64,000 nucleotides of DNA from JAHRVQ01 sp051278195 (GCA_051278195.1 JBNMQM010000002.1:124001-188000); one strand, 5' to 3'. Positions 1-9,199 are shown, numbered from the stretch's first letter. Made by a program: numbers and translations. The notes: generated from the letters alone by a model not told the origin.

Positions 1-238
1 TGACGCTGCCTCGCCCTATGATTTCCGCGGTCGGTTTAGAATCGGCGCTTCTGAAACAAGTGGGGTTGATGGTGCGCAGGAAACCGATGGCATCGAGGCC
101 AATAGTGCCGCGATGGGAGAGCGGTTTCCGCTCGGTATATTCGTCGTGCAGGATGGCTTTAACGCACCGATAGGGACCAGTCAAAATTTTAAGGTCGTCG
201 ACTGGCGCGATATTGCTCGGGCTCTAGAGTTACCTTAA
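1..238 (+). CDS. Beta-propeller phytase, C-terminal fragment (gene starts before the window)
   Basis: An open frame enters from the left edge at base 2 and stops with TAA at 236-238, leaving about 78 C-terminal residues. These include FRGRFRIG, ETDGIEA, FPLGIFVVQDGFN and NFKVVDWRDIA. The pattern FP-LG-F-V-QDG-N followed by NFK-V-W-DIA is the end of the six-bladed calcium-dependent 3-phytase family, which strips phosphate from inositol hexakisphosphate, usually outside the cell or in the periplasm. The acidic pair in ETDGIE fits the family's calcium/phosphate site. The propeller body and signal peptide lie outside the window, so total length and activity cannot be judged. A second phytase-like protein is at 33791-35176. 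Family call confident, substrate inferred. Confidence 0.85.
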   Translation, partial: DAASPYDFRGRFRIGASETSGVDGAQETDGIEANSAAMGERFPLGIFVVQDGFNAPIGTSQNFKVVDWRDIARALELP

Positions 239-266
239 TGACTGACGATACCGACCCACGCTAGTA

Positions 267-650
267 CTAGAACGTTCGCACACTCAACTTGTTGGCAGTG
301 AAGTTAGGCATGGAAAACTGCTTGAAGGTTTCAGCTTTATCCATTGCTGCGGCATAGGGTTTCGGTGCGACGTTTTCGATAATGTTATTTTCCCAACCTA
401 GGGATCATTTTAATAAGTGTTTCATTCATGGCCATATTGAAGTTGCCGTTTACGGCGTACCGTATATCACATGCCTACACGCGAGCAGGCATCCACCCGC
501 AATAGCGTGTCCTGATACCGCTGCTATGGTTGGTTTTGGGAATTGATACAATCGTTTTAGCGTGCCACCAAACAATTGACCGAACTCGACCAAGTCGACT
601 TTATTCATAGTCGGCAACCACTTAATGTTGAGTCCAGACGGTAAGATTCA
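267..650 (-). pseudogene. Decayed enoyl-CoA hydratase/isomerase remnant
   Basis: The minus strand carries a broken crotonase-family reading frame. One piece reads SGLNIKWLPTMNKVDLVEFG and continues to KPTIAAVSGHAIAGG, the conserved substrate-pocket segment, before a TAA near base 450. Another reads NGNFNMAMNETLIKM. After a frame change, a third reads PKPYAAAMDKAETFKQFSMP and ends in TAG at 267-269. The family's N-terminal 50-60 residues are missing. At least one in-frame stop and one frameshift separate the pieces, so no functional protein is expected. The order of the pieces matches an intact crotonase, so this is one gene decaying in place. It fills the longest gene-free stretch of the window. 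Base positions of the breaks are approximate. Confidence 0.8.
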
Positions 651-698
651 AAAAGGTATAAAGTGCTTCTATACGCAGTCTTTCTATTAACCGTCTTT

Positions 699-1691
699 CT
701 ATAATCGGTAGATGCGAGCTGCTGTCCCATAGAACATGGCATCTTTTTCGGCTTGCGAGAAATCCTGCGCGATCTTCTTCAAGCCGTTATAGAGCACATG
801 GTATGACAGTGATAGGCGGTCGACAGGGAAGTTGCTTTCGAACATGCAGCGCTCAGGTCCAAAACAATCAATAGTGTGTAAGTAGTATTCCCGTTGCGCC
901 TCGGCAAATTCGTCCGACGTGGGAGGACGCGGCTGTTTATCCCAGCCGAAGCCATTATCTGGCATAGCGAGGCCACCTATTTTGGCAACCACATTGTCGC
1001 ATTTAGCGATCGCAGCGATATCCTTCTTCCAGTCTTCCTTAATTGCATCCTGTTGGCTTGCGTAGGGTCCTACACCAAGGGGCGTGCCAAAGTGATCCAG
1101 AATCATTTGGGTGTCTGGACATGCGCGCGCCAGATCAGCAAAGGCTTTGTTCTGATAATGGTAGTGCCAGGTGTCAAAGGTGTAACCCTTTCGACCCAGT
1201 ACTTTTACGCCTTCACGAAACTTCGGATTTTCATATAAGTCAGCTGGAGCGCGGCCGGCGATGGTTAATGCCTCTGGGAATTCGGCACGGGCACCGGCAT
1301 GACGAATACCGCGGAACCTACCTTTGCCCAGTGCTTCGTGTGCAACCAAAACGACTTCGACAGCATTTCCGAGCGTTAAGTCTGCGTGGCTAACGATGCC
1401 CGCGATGATTGTGCCGTCGGTAAGTTCGCTCGCCTCTGCTTGCTCGACAACAAATTCGGTTTCGCCGAGCGGTTTGAGATGTTCAGGTCCATCGCTGCGA
1501 TATTCAGCATGGCACTCCACGAACACACTTTTCACGACATTGTGTCCACTCATCGTGTCGCCGTGCAAATTGGCTAGTACATAGTCTGTGCCGTCGGGAC
1601 GGCGCCACAAATGATGATGCGGGTCGATGATCTTTTGGTCGGGGTCTATGATTTCCTCGGTGATTAGGGCCAGCCATTCATCATTACCCAT
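699..1691 (-). CDS. Amidohydrolase family 2 metal-dependent hydrolase
   Basis: A 330-residue TIM-barrel hydrolase of the Amidohydro_2 (PF04909) group, which hydrolyses or decarboxylates small cyclic or lactone-type substrates using a divalent metal. Candidate metal ligands are His25-His27 in the IIDPHHHLW motif, the His residues of WHYH (175-178), His200 in LDHFGTP and Asp291 in NFPVDR, in the family's usual order. There is no signal peptide, so it is cytoplasmic. The ATG at 1691 is preceded by a near-perfect AAGGAGG ribosome site. It is divergent from the CoA-transferase operon that starts at 1829. The substrate cannot be told from sequence; related proteins are often lactonases in sugar or aromatic-acid pathways. 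Confidence 0.85.
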   Translation of the reverse strand: MGNDEWLALITEEIIDPDQKIIDPHHHLWRRPDGTDYVLANLHGDTMSGHNVVKSVFVECHAEYRSDGPEHLKPLGETEFVVEQAEASELTDGTIIAGIVSHADLTLGNAVEVVLVAHEALGKGRFRGIRHAGARAEFPEALTIAGRAPADLYENPKFREGVKVLGRKGYTFDTWHYHYQNKAFADLARACPDTQMILDHFGTPLGVGPYASQQDAIKEDWKKDIAAIAKCDNVVAKIGGLAMPDNGFGWDKQPRPPTSDEFAEAQREYYLHTIDCFGPERCMFESNFPVDRLSLSYHVLYNGLKKIAQDFSQAEKDAMFYGTAARIYRL

Positions 1692-1828
1692 AACTCGGTT
1701 CCTCCTTGGTTGTTTCGAGCTTAATGATTCTTTGCTTGTTGATGATGCGGATTCACCTTACCCCAGCCGCGTTGCCAGTGGCAGGGCCGTCACGTAGGAT
1801 GAGGCGCTTTTCGCCTTAGAGTATTTCC

Positions 1829-3043
1829 GTGAATACACCTATTTTGGCCGGCACACTGGTCGTTGATTTAAGCCGTATATTGGCGGGTCCCTGGTCGACA
1901 CAGATCTTGGCTGATCTAGGCGCAACGGTCATTAAGGTCGAACATCCTCGAGGAGGTGACGATACCCGCAGTTTTGGCCCACCCTTTCTAGAAATGGCCG
2001 ACGGAGGCGATCACCTTTCTGCGTATTACATCTCCGCCAATCGCGGTAAGCACTCTGTTTGTATCGATATTCGTCAGCCTAAAGGGGTTGAGCTGGTCAC
2101 TAATCTTGCTCGCAAAGCCGATATTTTCGTCGAAAATTTTAAATTTGGTGATTTGACCAAAAAGGGTTTGGGTTATGAAAAGTTGGCCGAGCTTAATCCA
2201 GCCTTGATCTATTGCTCGATTACCGGCTTTGGTCAGACTGGCCCTTATCGAGAGCGTCCTGGTTACGATATGGTTGCCCAGGCAATGGCAGGGCTCATGA
2301 GTATTACCGGCGAATCGGACAGCGCTGGTGGGCAACCACAAAAGGTCGGTGTAGCTGTCGCGGATGTTATGACTGGCCTGTACAGCACGATCGCCATACT
2401 CGCGGCACTTCGAGAACGAGATGTCAGCGGCAAGGGGCAACACATTGATATGGCGTTGTTAGATGTTGTTACTGCTGCATTGGCGAACCAAGCCAGTAAC
2501 TATCTGGTCTCAGGCGATGTACCAGAACGACTCGGAAATGAGCATCCGAATATTGTGCCGTACCAGGTGTTTGAAACAGCGGACGGCTATATGATCGTCG
2601 CGGTTGCGAACGATGGGCAGTTTGCAAAGTTTGCGGATCACCTTAATGCGCCAGAACTGGCACTAGACCCTCGGTATCAAACGAATGCTGATCGGGTCCA
2701 TAATCGAGGAACTTTGGTTCCGGCATTGAACCTCATCATGAAAAGCCGCACTCTGGATGATTGGTTGAAAATATTTGATGGCAGTGGTGTACCGGTGAGT
2801 CCGATTAACACAATTGATCGCGTGTTTAATGACCCACAAATACAATCTCGTGCCATCAGGCAAGAAGCGGATGGTGTGCCAATGGTGGCGAATCCTATTC
2901 GATTCTCGCGCAGTCCAATGGCTGAGGTTGTGAGACCGCCGAGATTAGGTGAGCATGATGAGCGATTGATTGACCTGCTTGGGCTGACAAACGAAGAATT
3001 AGACGACTTGCGCCAACAGAAAATTATAGGGAAACGCGAATGA
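1829..3043 (+). CDS. CaiB/BaiF family (class III) CoA transferase
   Basis: A 404-residue family III CoA transferase, which moves CoA between carboxylic acids through a covalent aspartyl-CoA intermediate. The N-terminal signature LVVDLSRILAGPWSTQ (about 9-25) and the GYDMVAQAMAG segment (145-154) are typical. The likely catalytic Asp is residue 179 in VADVMTG. The start is GTG at 1829, chosen because the family's conserved N-terminus begins there. The ribosome site is weak. A small AGGCG/CGCCT hairpin lies just upstream (about 1802-1816). The last four bases overlap the start of the S10 peptidase gene, indicating translational coupling. The acid substrate is unknown. Confidence 0.9.
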   Translation: MNTPILAGTLVVDLSRILAGPWSTQILADLGATVIKVEHPRGGDDTRSFGPPFLEMADGGDHLSAYYISANRGKHSVCIDIRQPKGVELVTNLARKADIFVENFKFGDLTKKGLGYEKLAELNPALIYCSITGFGQTGPYRERPGYDMVAQAMAGLMSITGESDSAGGQPQKVGVAVADVMTGLYSTIAILAALRERDVSGKGQHIDMALLDVVTAALANQASNYLVSGDVPERLGNEHPNIVPYQVFETADGYMIVAVANDGQFAKFADHLNAPELALDPRYQTNADRVHNRGTLVPALNLIMKSRTLDDWLKIFDGSGVPVSPINTIDRVFNDPQIQSRAIRQEADGVPMVANPIRFSRSPMAEVVRPPRLGEHDERLIDLLGLTNEELDDLRQQKIIGKRE

Positions 3044-4509
3044 GCTCTGACGATCAAATACAAAAAGAACCGATTGAGGCGAAGGACAATATTGTCATTA
3101 CTCAACACACTATGCAGCTAGGCGGAAAGACGCTTCGCTATACCGCCAAGGTCGGTACGGTGGTGTTAAAAGAAGAAGACGATAAGAAAGGACATCACGC
3201 TAAGGCGGAAATATTCTTTATGTCTTTCACGAAAGACGGTGTGAAGGATAAATCTAAAAGACCGATCACGTTCTCGTTTAACGGCGGGCCCGGATCTTCG
3301 TCTGTGTGGATGCTGCTCGGTCTGCTTGGGCCTAAACGAGTGCCATTGACAAAATCTGCATCAGAGCGACTCAAGCCGCCTTATACTTTGTCGGATAATG
3401 AATTTTCTTTATTGCTCGAAAGTGATCTGGTGTTTATTGATCCTGTCGGGACGGGTTATAGCCGCCCGTTAACCGGAGACGATACTAAGCCTGATGAGTT
3501 TTATACGTTCCAGCGCGATCTAGATTCCGTGGGCGAATTCATTCGTCTGATCACCAGCCGGGAAAACCGCTGGGGCTCACCCAAGTTTTTGATCGGTGAA
3601 AGTTATGGGACAACGCGAGCGACAGGTCTGGCAGCGCATCTGCATCAACAATATGGCATGGCGCTTAATGGCATCATGCTTGTGTCGGTTGTGTTGAATT
3701 TTCAAACATTGCTTTTTGACGCCGGAAACGACCTTCCCTACGTTCTCTACCTACCGAGCTATGCGTTGGCAGCTCGTTTTCATGGCAAGTTGAATTCGCG
3801 CTTACAAAAACTAAGCGAAAAGGAGTTTTTAGATGAGGTGCGAGCCTACGCAGAAGGCCCGTATGCAGCCGCTCTATTTAAAGGCACGAGGCTAGATGAC
3901 AAAGAGCGCGCTAACGTTGTTAAAAAGGTCAGCGAGTTCACCGGCTTGAGCCAAAGCTATGTGGAAGGCGCGAATCTCCGAGTCGAAATTATGCGTTTTA
4001 CCAAGGAATTATTGCGCGAACAGCAGCAGGTGATAGGGCGCTTTGATAGCAGGATCACGGGTATCGATAGCCATGATTCCGGTGAGAACTTTGAGAGTGA
4101 TCCTAGTATGGATACAGTTCAAGCGATTTACAGTGCATGTTTGAACGACTTCGTGCGCCGTGATCTTCAGTTTGAATCCGACCTCCCTTATGAAATTGTC
4201 AGTTTCAAAGTGCATCCTAAATGGCGCTTTGACAGCTTCGAAAATCAATATGTGAACACGGCAGAAATGTTGCGTGTGGCGATGCAAAAAAACCCGCACT
4301 TACAGGTGCTCGTAGTGAATGGGTTATACGACCTCGCGACGCCTTTTTTTGCTACAGAATATACGTTTGACCATCTGGGTGTGCGCGGCGATCTGTTACA
4401 GAACGTCAAGCATGCCTACTATCCTGCGGGACACATGATGTATACAGATAAAACGTGCTTGAAGAGTCTTACCAAAGAGCTTCACCAGTTTGTAAAAAAG
4501 TCCAGTTAA
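3040..4509 (+). CDS. Serine carboxypeptidase-like protein (peptidase family S10)
   Basis: A 489-residue alpha/beta-hydrolase of peptidase family S10. The oxyanion-region motif NGGPGSSS is at 81-88, the nucleophile Ser188 is in GESYG, and Asp431 (NGLYDLATPF) and His465 (PAGHMMY) complete the triad. S10 enzymes remove C-terminal residues at acid pH. In bacteria these proteins are little studied and may act on peptides or esters. No signal peptide is visible: the N-terminus MSSDDQIQKEP is hydrophilic, so a cytoplasmic location is likely, unlike the lysosomal or secreted eukaryotic members. It starts inside the stop of the CoA transferase (ATGA overlap) and is followed after 15 bases by DAHP synthase. 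Confidence 0.88.
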   Translation: MSSDDQIQKEPIEAKDNIVITQHTMQLGGKTLRYTAKVGTVVLKEEDDKKGHHAKAEIFFMSFTKDGVKDKSKRPITFSFNGGPGSSSVWMLLGLLGPKRVPLTKSASERLKPPYTLSDNEFSLLLESDLVFIDPVGTGYSRPLTGDDTKPDEFYTFQRDLDSVGEFIRLITSRENRWGSPKFLIGESYGTTRATGLAAHLHQQYGMALNGIMLVSVVLNFQTLLFDAGNDLPYVLYLPSYALAARFHGKLNSRLQKLSEKEFLDEVRAYAEGPYAAALFKGTRLDDKERANVVKKVSEFTGLSQSYVEGANLRVEIMRFTKELLREQQQVIGRFDSRITGIDSHDSGENFESDPSMDTVQAIYSACLNDFVRRDLQFESDLPYEIVSFKVHPKWRFDSFENQYVNTAEMLRVAMQKNPHLQVLVVNGLYDLATPFFATEYTFDHLGVRGDLLQNVKHAYYPAGHMMYTDKTCLKSLTKELHQFVKKSS

Positions 4510-4524
4510 GCGGTTGATCAGATT

Positions 4525-5559
4525 ATGCCTACCTTAGAAAATTCCCATATCCTCAGTGTGAAGCCGCTGATTAGCCCCGCGGTACTGGCTGAGGAATTGC
4601 CAACCACTAAAGCCAATGCTGCGACAGTGACGGCGGGTCGAGAAGGAATCCAGGCTATTTTGGATGGTCGAGATGCGCGACGCTTTGTGGTTGTTGGGCC
4701 TTGCTCGATTCATGATCCAAAGGCGGCAGTGGAATATGCAGATAAACTCGCTTTGGCAAAAGCGCAGTTTCCCAACTTACTGCTGGTGATGCGGGTCTAT
4801 TTTGAAAAACCGCGAACAGTGGTTGGTTGGAAAGGCTTGATTAACGATCCAGATATTGATGGTAGCTTTCGTATCAATCATGGTCTGCGGCTCGCGAGAA
4901 AATTACTCTTGGATATCGTCGACCGTGGTTTACCGGCGGGAACAGAGTTTCTCGATACCACTTTTGGTCAATACTATGCAGACCTAATCAGTTGGGGCGC
5001 CATTGGTGCCCGAACAGCGGAGAGTCAAATTCACCGCGAGTTGGCGTCAGGTTTGTCGATGCCTGTTGGGATTAAGAATCGGACCGACGGCGATGTTCAG
5101 GTGGCGATAGATGGGATTAAAGCCGCGTCACACCGGCATTTGTTTCCTTCGCTCACAAAAGAAGGCGCGCCTGCGATCTTTGAGACTGCAGGTAATCAAT
5201 ATTGCCATTTGATTCTTCGCGGTGGTGATCTGTCGGGCCCAAACTATGATGCAGAAGCCGTTCAAGCGGCGACAACAAAACTGACCGAGCAGGGCTTAGC
5301 CGGTCATGTGGTTGTGGATGCCAGTCATGGCAATAGTCAAAAAGACCACAATCGTCAGAAGGAAGTTGTGCGATCTGTATGCGACTCTATTGAAGCTGGG
5401 TTGTCCATCAAGGGGGTCATGCTGGAATCCCATCTAAACAGCGGTCGGCAAAATTATGATCCTGACAATTTGCAGTATGGGGTGAGTATTACCGATGCCT
5501 GTCTTTCTTTCGACGAAACATTGCCTTTATTGGAAGCGTTAAACGAGACAGGTTCATGA
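4525..5559 (+). CDS. 3-deoxy-7-phosphoheptulonate (DAHP) synthase, class I
   Basis: A 344-residue class I DAHP synthase (AroF/AroG/AroH type), the first enzyme of the shikimate pathway, joining phosphoenolpyruvate and erythrose 4-phosphate. Visible signatures are VVGPCSIHDP with the metal-binding Cys60, RVYFEKPRTVVGWKGLINDP, SWGAIGARTAESQIHRELAS, and SHGNSQKDH near residue 270. The length matches the E. coli enzymes (about 350). Which aromatic amino acid inhibits it cannot be assigned by eye. Its place between a carboxypeptidase-like gene and an ABM monooxygenase is unusual and suggests a supplementary rather than the only shikimate entry enzyme, which is an inference. The stop overlaps the next ATG (ATGA). 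Confidence 0.95.
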   Translation: MPTLENSHILSVKPLISPAVLAEELPTTKANAATVTAGREGIQAILDGRDARRFVVVGPCSIHDPKAAVEYADKLALAKAQFPNLLLVMRVYFEKPRTVVGWKGLINDPDIDGSFRINHGLRLARKLLLDIVDRGLPAGTEFLDTTFGQYYADLISWGAIGARTAESQIHRELASGLSMPVGIKNRTDGDVQVAIDGIKAASHRHLFPSLTKEGAPAIFETAGNQYCHLILRGGDLSGPNYDAEAVQAATTKLTEQGLAGHVVVDASHGNSQKDHNRQKEVVRSVCDSIEAGLSIKGVMLESHLNSGRQNYDPDNLQYGVSITDACLSFDETLPLLEALNETGS

Positions 5560-5861
5560 TTTTCGTTTTTGAGGTCTCTATCAAACCGGGCTATAGCGCT
5601 GAAGCCTATGCAGATGCTTGGCTGCGCGCGAGCAAGATTATTCAAGAGGCGGAGGGCGCACGCGGCACGAAACTACATCGTAAAATAGACGATCCAAGTG
5701 TGCTGCTTGCGATTGCGAGTTGGGACAGTAAAGCGCTGCGTGACGCGCGGGAATCTAACCAACCCGAGGAAGTGCGTAAGATTATCGCCGCTGAAGCCGC
5801 GTTTATTGAAGTCCGGGTCATCGGTGAGTTCGAAGACCCGGAATGGCAAATTAGGCCTTAA
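5556..5861 (+). CDS. Small ABM-like (antibiotic biosynthesis monooxygenase fold) protein
   Basis: A 101-residue protein beginning MIFVFEVSIKPGYSAEAYADAW, with the ferredoxin-like beta-alpha-beta pattern of dimeric ABM/stress-responsive barrels. The segment SVLLAIASWDSKALRDAR resembles the usual ABM core in which W and S flank the second repeat. Members range from quinol monooxygenases to heme-degrading enzymes and many have no known activity. It overlaps the DAHP synthase stop by four bases, so it is translated from the same mRNA as the three genes before it. It converges with the SDR gene on the other strand with a 4-base overlap of stops. Function unknown. Confidence 0.65.
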   Translation: MIFVFEVSIKPGYSAEAYADAWLRASKIIQEAEGARGTKLHRKIDDPSVLLAIASWDSKALRDARESNQPEEVRKIIAAEAAFIEVRVIGEFEDPEWQIRP

Positions 5862-6640
5862 ACAGCTGTATAGCCGCCATCTATCACCAACTCTGTGCCC
5901 GTGATGAAAGAAGAGTCGTCCGAGGCCAAAAATAGAATAGCTTTCGCTACTTCTTCTGGTTCACCTAACCGTCCAATCGGATGACGCTCGGTGAGCATCG
6001 CTTTCAGGCCTTCTTCGGTGAGGTTGTCTTCTGCCATAAAAGGCACAAGATTTTGCACCAATGGTGTCCAAATGAAACCTGGATGAACTGAATTGCAGCG
6101 AATATTCCAACCCATGTTGCCGCAATGTACCGCCACAGACTTACTCAGTAGCCGAACAGCCCCTTTCGATGCGTTGTAGGCTGCGCCTGCACCACCCACA
6201 ATGCCAAATACCGAAGACAGATTGATGATCGATCCACCGTTCTCGCGCATTTGTAATACGGCTTTTTGACAACCAATAAAGACCGCATCCAAATTAACAT
6301 CCATCACTGCGCGCCAGCTTTCCATCGTGGCTTCTTCGAGGGGTGGTAAGCCCGCGCCGCTGACCCCGGCGTTGTTAACGAGAATATGGAGACCACCAAA
6401 AGTATCGATCACTTGGGTAATTACGGCGTCCCAAGCAGCTATATTCGTGACGTCATGGATTAGGGCGATCGCTTTGCCACCGGACCGGACAATGTCATCA
6501 ACAGTCTTCTGAGCTGCTGCAAGATTGATATCTGAAACCGCTACCATAGCGCCTGCTGCGGCAAACACTACTGAGGTGCAGCGCCCAATGCCGCTGCCAC
6601 CGCCCGTGACCAGTGCTACCTTGTCGTCTATTCTGTTCAA
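5858..6640 (-). CDS. SDR family oxidoreductase
   Basis: A 260-residue classical short-chain dehydrogenase/reductase. The Rossmann cofactor motif TGGGSGIG is at about 13-20, NNAG near 90, the active-site Ser in the NLSSVFG strand, and Tyr/Lys in YNASKGA. The C-terminal SFITGTELVIDGGYTAV is typical of FabG-like members. The acidic residue after the second strand (VSDIN) suggests NAD(H) preference. The start is TTG at 6640, supported by the upstream GGGAGAG ribosome site and by the family N-terminus. It stands alone on this strand, ending against the ABM gene. The hydroxy or keto substrate is unknown. Confidence 0.9.
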   Translation of the reverse strand: MNRIDDKVALVTGGGSGIGRCTSVVFAAAGAMVAVSDINLAAAQKTVDDIVRSGGKAIALIHDVTNIAAWDAVITQVIDTFGGLHILVNNAGVSGAGLPPLEEATMESWRAVMDVNLDAVFIGCQKAVLQMRENGGSIINLSSVFGIVGGAGAAYNASKGAVRLLSKSVAVHCGNMGWNIRCNSVHPGFIWTPLVQNLVPFMAEDNLTEEGLKAMLTERHPIGRLGEPEEVAKAILFLASDDSSFITGTELVIDGGYTAV

Positions 6641-6914
6641 ACTATCTCTCCCTCTAAGAATCTCCTGTAGTGAACCAAAAACGAGGCTTGAATCATAGGA
6701 TTGCTGATCATGGACAGAACCAATTGTGTTGCCGAGCCGTAGTGAACGGGTGACAAAAAAAGAATCGAGTGCGTCGGAAACTGGATTTAAAACTCAGTTC
6801 AGAAAGCCTTTGGCTAGAATGCCTTTGTTAAGAAGGTTCTGGCCCAGAATAGCTCGATCTACCAAATACAATATGAGAGGCTTCATATGATAAACACCCA
6901 ATGGTTTCCCTACT

Positions 6915-8330
6915 ATGAGTCATGACTATCCGCGCCTTGTTTGGTTTCGCCATGATCTACGAGTGCGTGATAATCCAGCGCTCGCTGCCGCTATGGCGGC
7001 TGGGCCGACCCAGGCGGTTTATTGTTGGTGCGAGGACCAATGGGTATCCCATGACCTTTCTGAGGCAAGGCTTGCTTTAACATTGGACGCACTGGATGGT
7101 TTGAGCGAGTCTCTTCGTGAGCTGGGCGTGCCTTTTACAATTCTTAACACGCCTCGTTTCTCAGACGTGGTACCCGCGTTAGACCAGCTGATTCAAGCCC
7201 AGGCGATACGCAACGTATATAGCAATGCCGAATATGCGCTCAATGAGCGTCGTCGAGACCGAAGCGTGCGTGCGCTATGCAAAGCATCTGATGTTGAATG
7301 GCATCCTTATCACGGCACGATCATGCAGGTGCCAGGTCTATTGAAAACGGGTCAGGGGCAACCGTATAAAGTTTTTACACCTTTCAAAAATGCCTGGTTC
7401 AAAAATTGGCAAAGCGGGGGGCGTAGTGTTCGAAATATGCCAGCGCCTCAAACGCCACCCCTTGAAGCGACCGTCGTGGACATTAAAGTTGCTAGCAGGG
7501 ACGTCTATGACAAGGCTGTTTTTCCGAGCAGCGAAGACCAGGCCCATCAGCAGTTAGCTGCGTTTATTGAGGATCGAGTTGAGCACTACCAAGTGGATCG
7601 TGATCTGCCAGCAATAGAGGGCACCAGTCGTCTCTCAGCAGCGCTCGTTGTGGGCCTACTCTCTCCCATTCAGTGTTTGCATGCTGCACTAGAGGTCAAT
7701 CAGGGTGAAATGACGAGCGGCAATGAAGGCATCCGCACCTGGATTAGTGAATTGATCTGGCGTGATTTTTATCTCAACGTCATTTATAGCTGGCCGCATG
7801 TTTGTATGGGTAAGGCCTTTAAAGAAAATACCGATCGAGTGGCCTGGCGTCATGATGTTAGTGATTTTGAAAAGTGGTGCAATGGGGAAACGGGTTTTCC
7901 AATCATCGATGCAGCGATGAAGCAGCTCAATGAAACTGGTTGGATGCACAATCGCCTGCGGATGGTCACGGCTATGTTCCTGACTAAATATTTGTTGATC
8001 GATTGGCGTTGGGGAGAGCGTTACTTTATGCGCCAGCTGATCGATGGACATTTTGCTTCGAACAATAGCGGCTGGCAGTGGTCTGCCTCGACGGGCACCG
8101 ATGCGGCACCCTATTTTCGTTTACTGAGTCCGCTGCGCCAGGCAGAAAGATTCGATAAGGAAGGCGAATTTATTAAACGGTACCTACCGATTCTTAGCGA
8201 CGTGTCTGCTAAAGCACTGATGAAGCCGGGTGACCCTGAATTGATTGCGGCGGGCTATCCGGCCCCTATGATTGATTTAAAAGTCGCGAGAGAAGCTTGC
8301 CTCGCGGCTTTCAAGGCCATCCAGTTATAG
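6915..8330 (+). CDS. phrB: Deoxyribodipyrimidine photolyase (cryptochrome/photolyase family, class I)
   Basis: A 471-residue DNA photolyase that uses blue or near-UV light to split pyrimidine dimers. The N-terminal antenna-binding Rossmann domain begins LVWFRHDLRVRDNPAL. The FAD-binding domain includes the WISELIWRDFY, TGFPIIDAAMKQL, GWMHNRLRMVTAMFLTKYLL and SNNSGWQWSASTGTDAAPYF blocks. Conserved tryptophans for electron transfer are present in these blocks, and length equals E. coli PhrB (472). The ribosome site is poor. A 12-codon reading frame starting at 6887 with an upstream GAGAGG overlaps its start, so translational coupling is possible. It converges with an SDR gene (6-base overlap). 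The call is firm, but the antenna cofactor cannot be deduced. Confidence 0.95.
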   Translation: MSHDYPRLVWFRHDLRVRDNPALAAAMAAGPTQAVYCWCEDQWVSHDLSEARLALTLDALDGLSESLRELGVPFTILNTPRFSDVVPALDQLIQAQAIRNVYSNAEYALNERRRDRSVRALCKASDVEWHPYHGTIMQVPGLLKTGQGQPYKVFTPFKNAWFKNWQSGGRSVRNMPAPQTPPLEATVVDIKVASRDVYDKAVFPSSEDQAHQQLAAFIEDRVEHYQVDRDLPAIEGTSRLSAALVVGLLSPIQCLHAALEVNQGEMTSGNEGIRTWISELIWRDFYLNVIYSWPHVCMGKAFKENTDRVAWRHDVSDFEKWCNGETGFPIIDAAMKQLNETGWMHNRLRMVTAMFLTKYLLIDWRWGERYFMRQLIDGHFASNNSGWQWSASTGTDAAPYFRLLSPLRQAERFDKEGEFIKRYLPILSDVSAKALMKPGDPELIAAGYPAPMIDLKVAREACLAAFKAIQL

Positions 8331-9191
8331 TTGCACGCCGAACATTTCTAAGAATTTCTCATTGTATTCGCTGTCGCTCAGGTCGCCGCCCATCTTGACC
8401 CATTCTTCATCACTGGTGTGATGGCGCGCCGCTTTAAAGCCCTCTGCATCTGGGCCCACAGGCCATCTAAGCCGGTAGTCAGCAGTGGTGATGGCTTCTA
8501 GAATCGTTTCGGCGACGCGCTGGGGTTGCACGGCTCGATTGAATCCAGCCGCAAATATCTTGCCGTTGCGACGCATGATCGGTTGATAAGGCGATGTTTT
8601 ATCGTAGCGAGTTTGCTCTGCAGAGTTCTCAAAAATATTGGTCATGATCACACCTGGCTCGACGTTGACGACGCGAACACCGAATCGGTACATCTCATGA
8701 GCCAGGGCTTCGCCCAGACACTCTAGTGCCCATTTGGAGGCAGAGTAGGCGATCTGATTAGGCGTGGCCATCAAGCCGACAGCAGAGGTGATGTTGACAA
8801 TACAGCCGGTACCGCGTTCGCGCATAGAGGGTAAAACTGCCTGAATACAATTCACCACACCAAAATAATTGGTTTCAAACATCTGTCGATGCTCGTCTTC
8901 CGGGGTTAATTCGAGCGGAGATGACCCACCGATACCGGCGTTATTAATCAAAACATCAACGGGACCTGTCTGTTCAATCAATTGAAATGCAGCGGTGATA
9001 GAAGCGTTGTCACAGACATCAAGTTGAACCACTTCAACGTCGAGCGCTTCTGCAGCAGCAGCTTCTTTAAGCGCTGTGGCCTTCGCCAGATTGCGCATAC
9101 CGGCAAAAACTTTATAGCCGTTTTTGGCCAAATGGAGGCTGGTGATAAGACCGATGCCGGAGCTTGTGCCTGTTACAACTGCTATTTTCAT
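8325..9191 (-). CDS. SDR family oxidoreductase
   Basis: A 288-residue classical SDR. The cofactor motif TGTSSGIG is at 8-15, NNAG near 90, Ser in VNITSAVG, and Tyr/Lys in YSASKWALE. The AGMRN segment after the second strand, with Arg where NAD-preferring members have Asp, suggests NADP(H). The C-terminal tail of about 70 residues after VEPGVIMT is longer than in FabG and matches the retinol- or steroid-dehydrogenase-like SDR group. It starts with ATG at 9191. The divergent MOSC gene begins 83 bases away, and the inverted repeat at 9200-9237 lies between them and could control this gene. Substrate unknown. Confidence 0.9.
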   Translation of the reverse strand: MKIAVVTGTSSGIGLITSLHLAKNGYKVFAGMRNLAKATALKEAAAAEALDVEVVQLDVCDNASITAAFQLIEQTGPVDVLINNAGIGGSSPLELTPEDEHRQMFETNYFGVVNCIQAVLPSMRERGTGCIVNITSAVGLMATPNQIAYSASKWALECLGEALAHEMYRFGVRVVNVEPGVIMTNIFENSAEQTRYDKTSPYQPIMRRNGKIFAAGFNRAVQPQRVAETILEAITTADYRLRWPVGPDAEGFKAARHHTSDEEWVKMGGDLSDSEYNEKFLEMFGVQL

Positions 9192-9199
9192 ATGGTGAC

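Noticed and set aside
239..698. A phage or transposon remnant in the gap after the phytase
   Set aside because: The recognisable fragments are all from one crotonase gene; no transposase or terminal repeats are seen.
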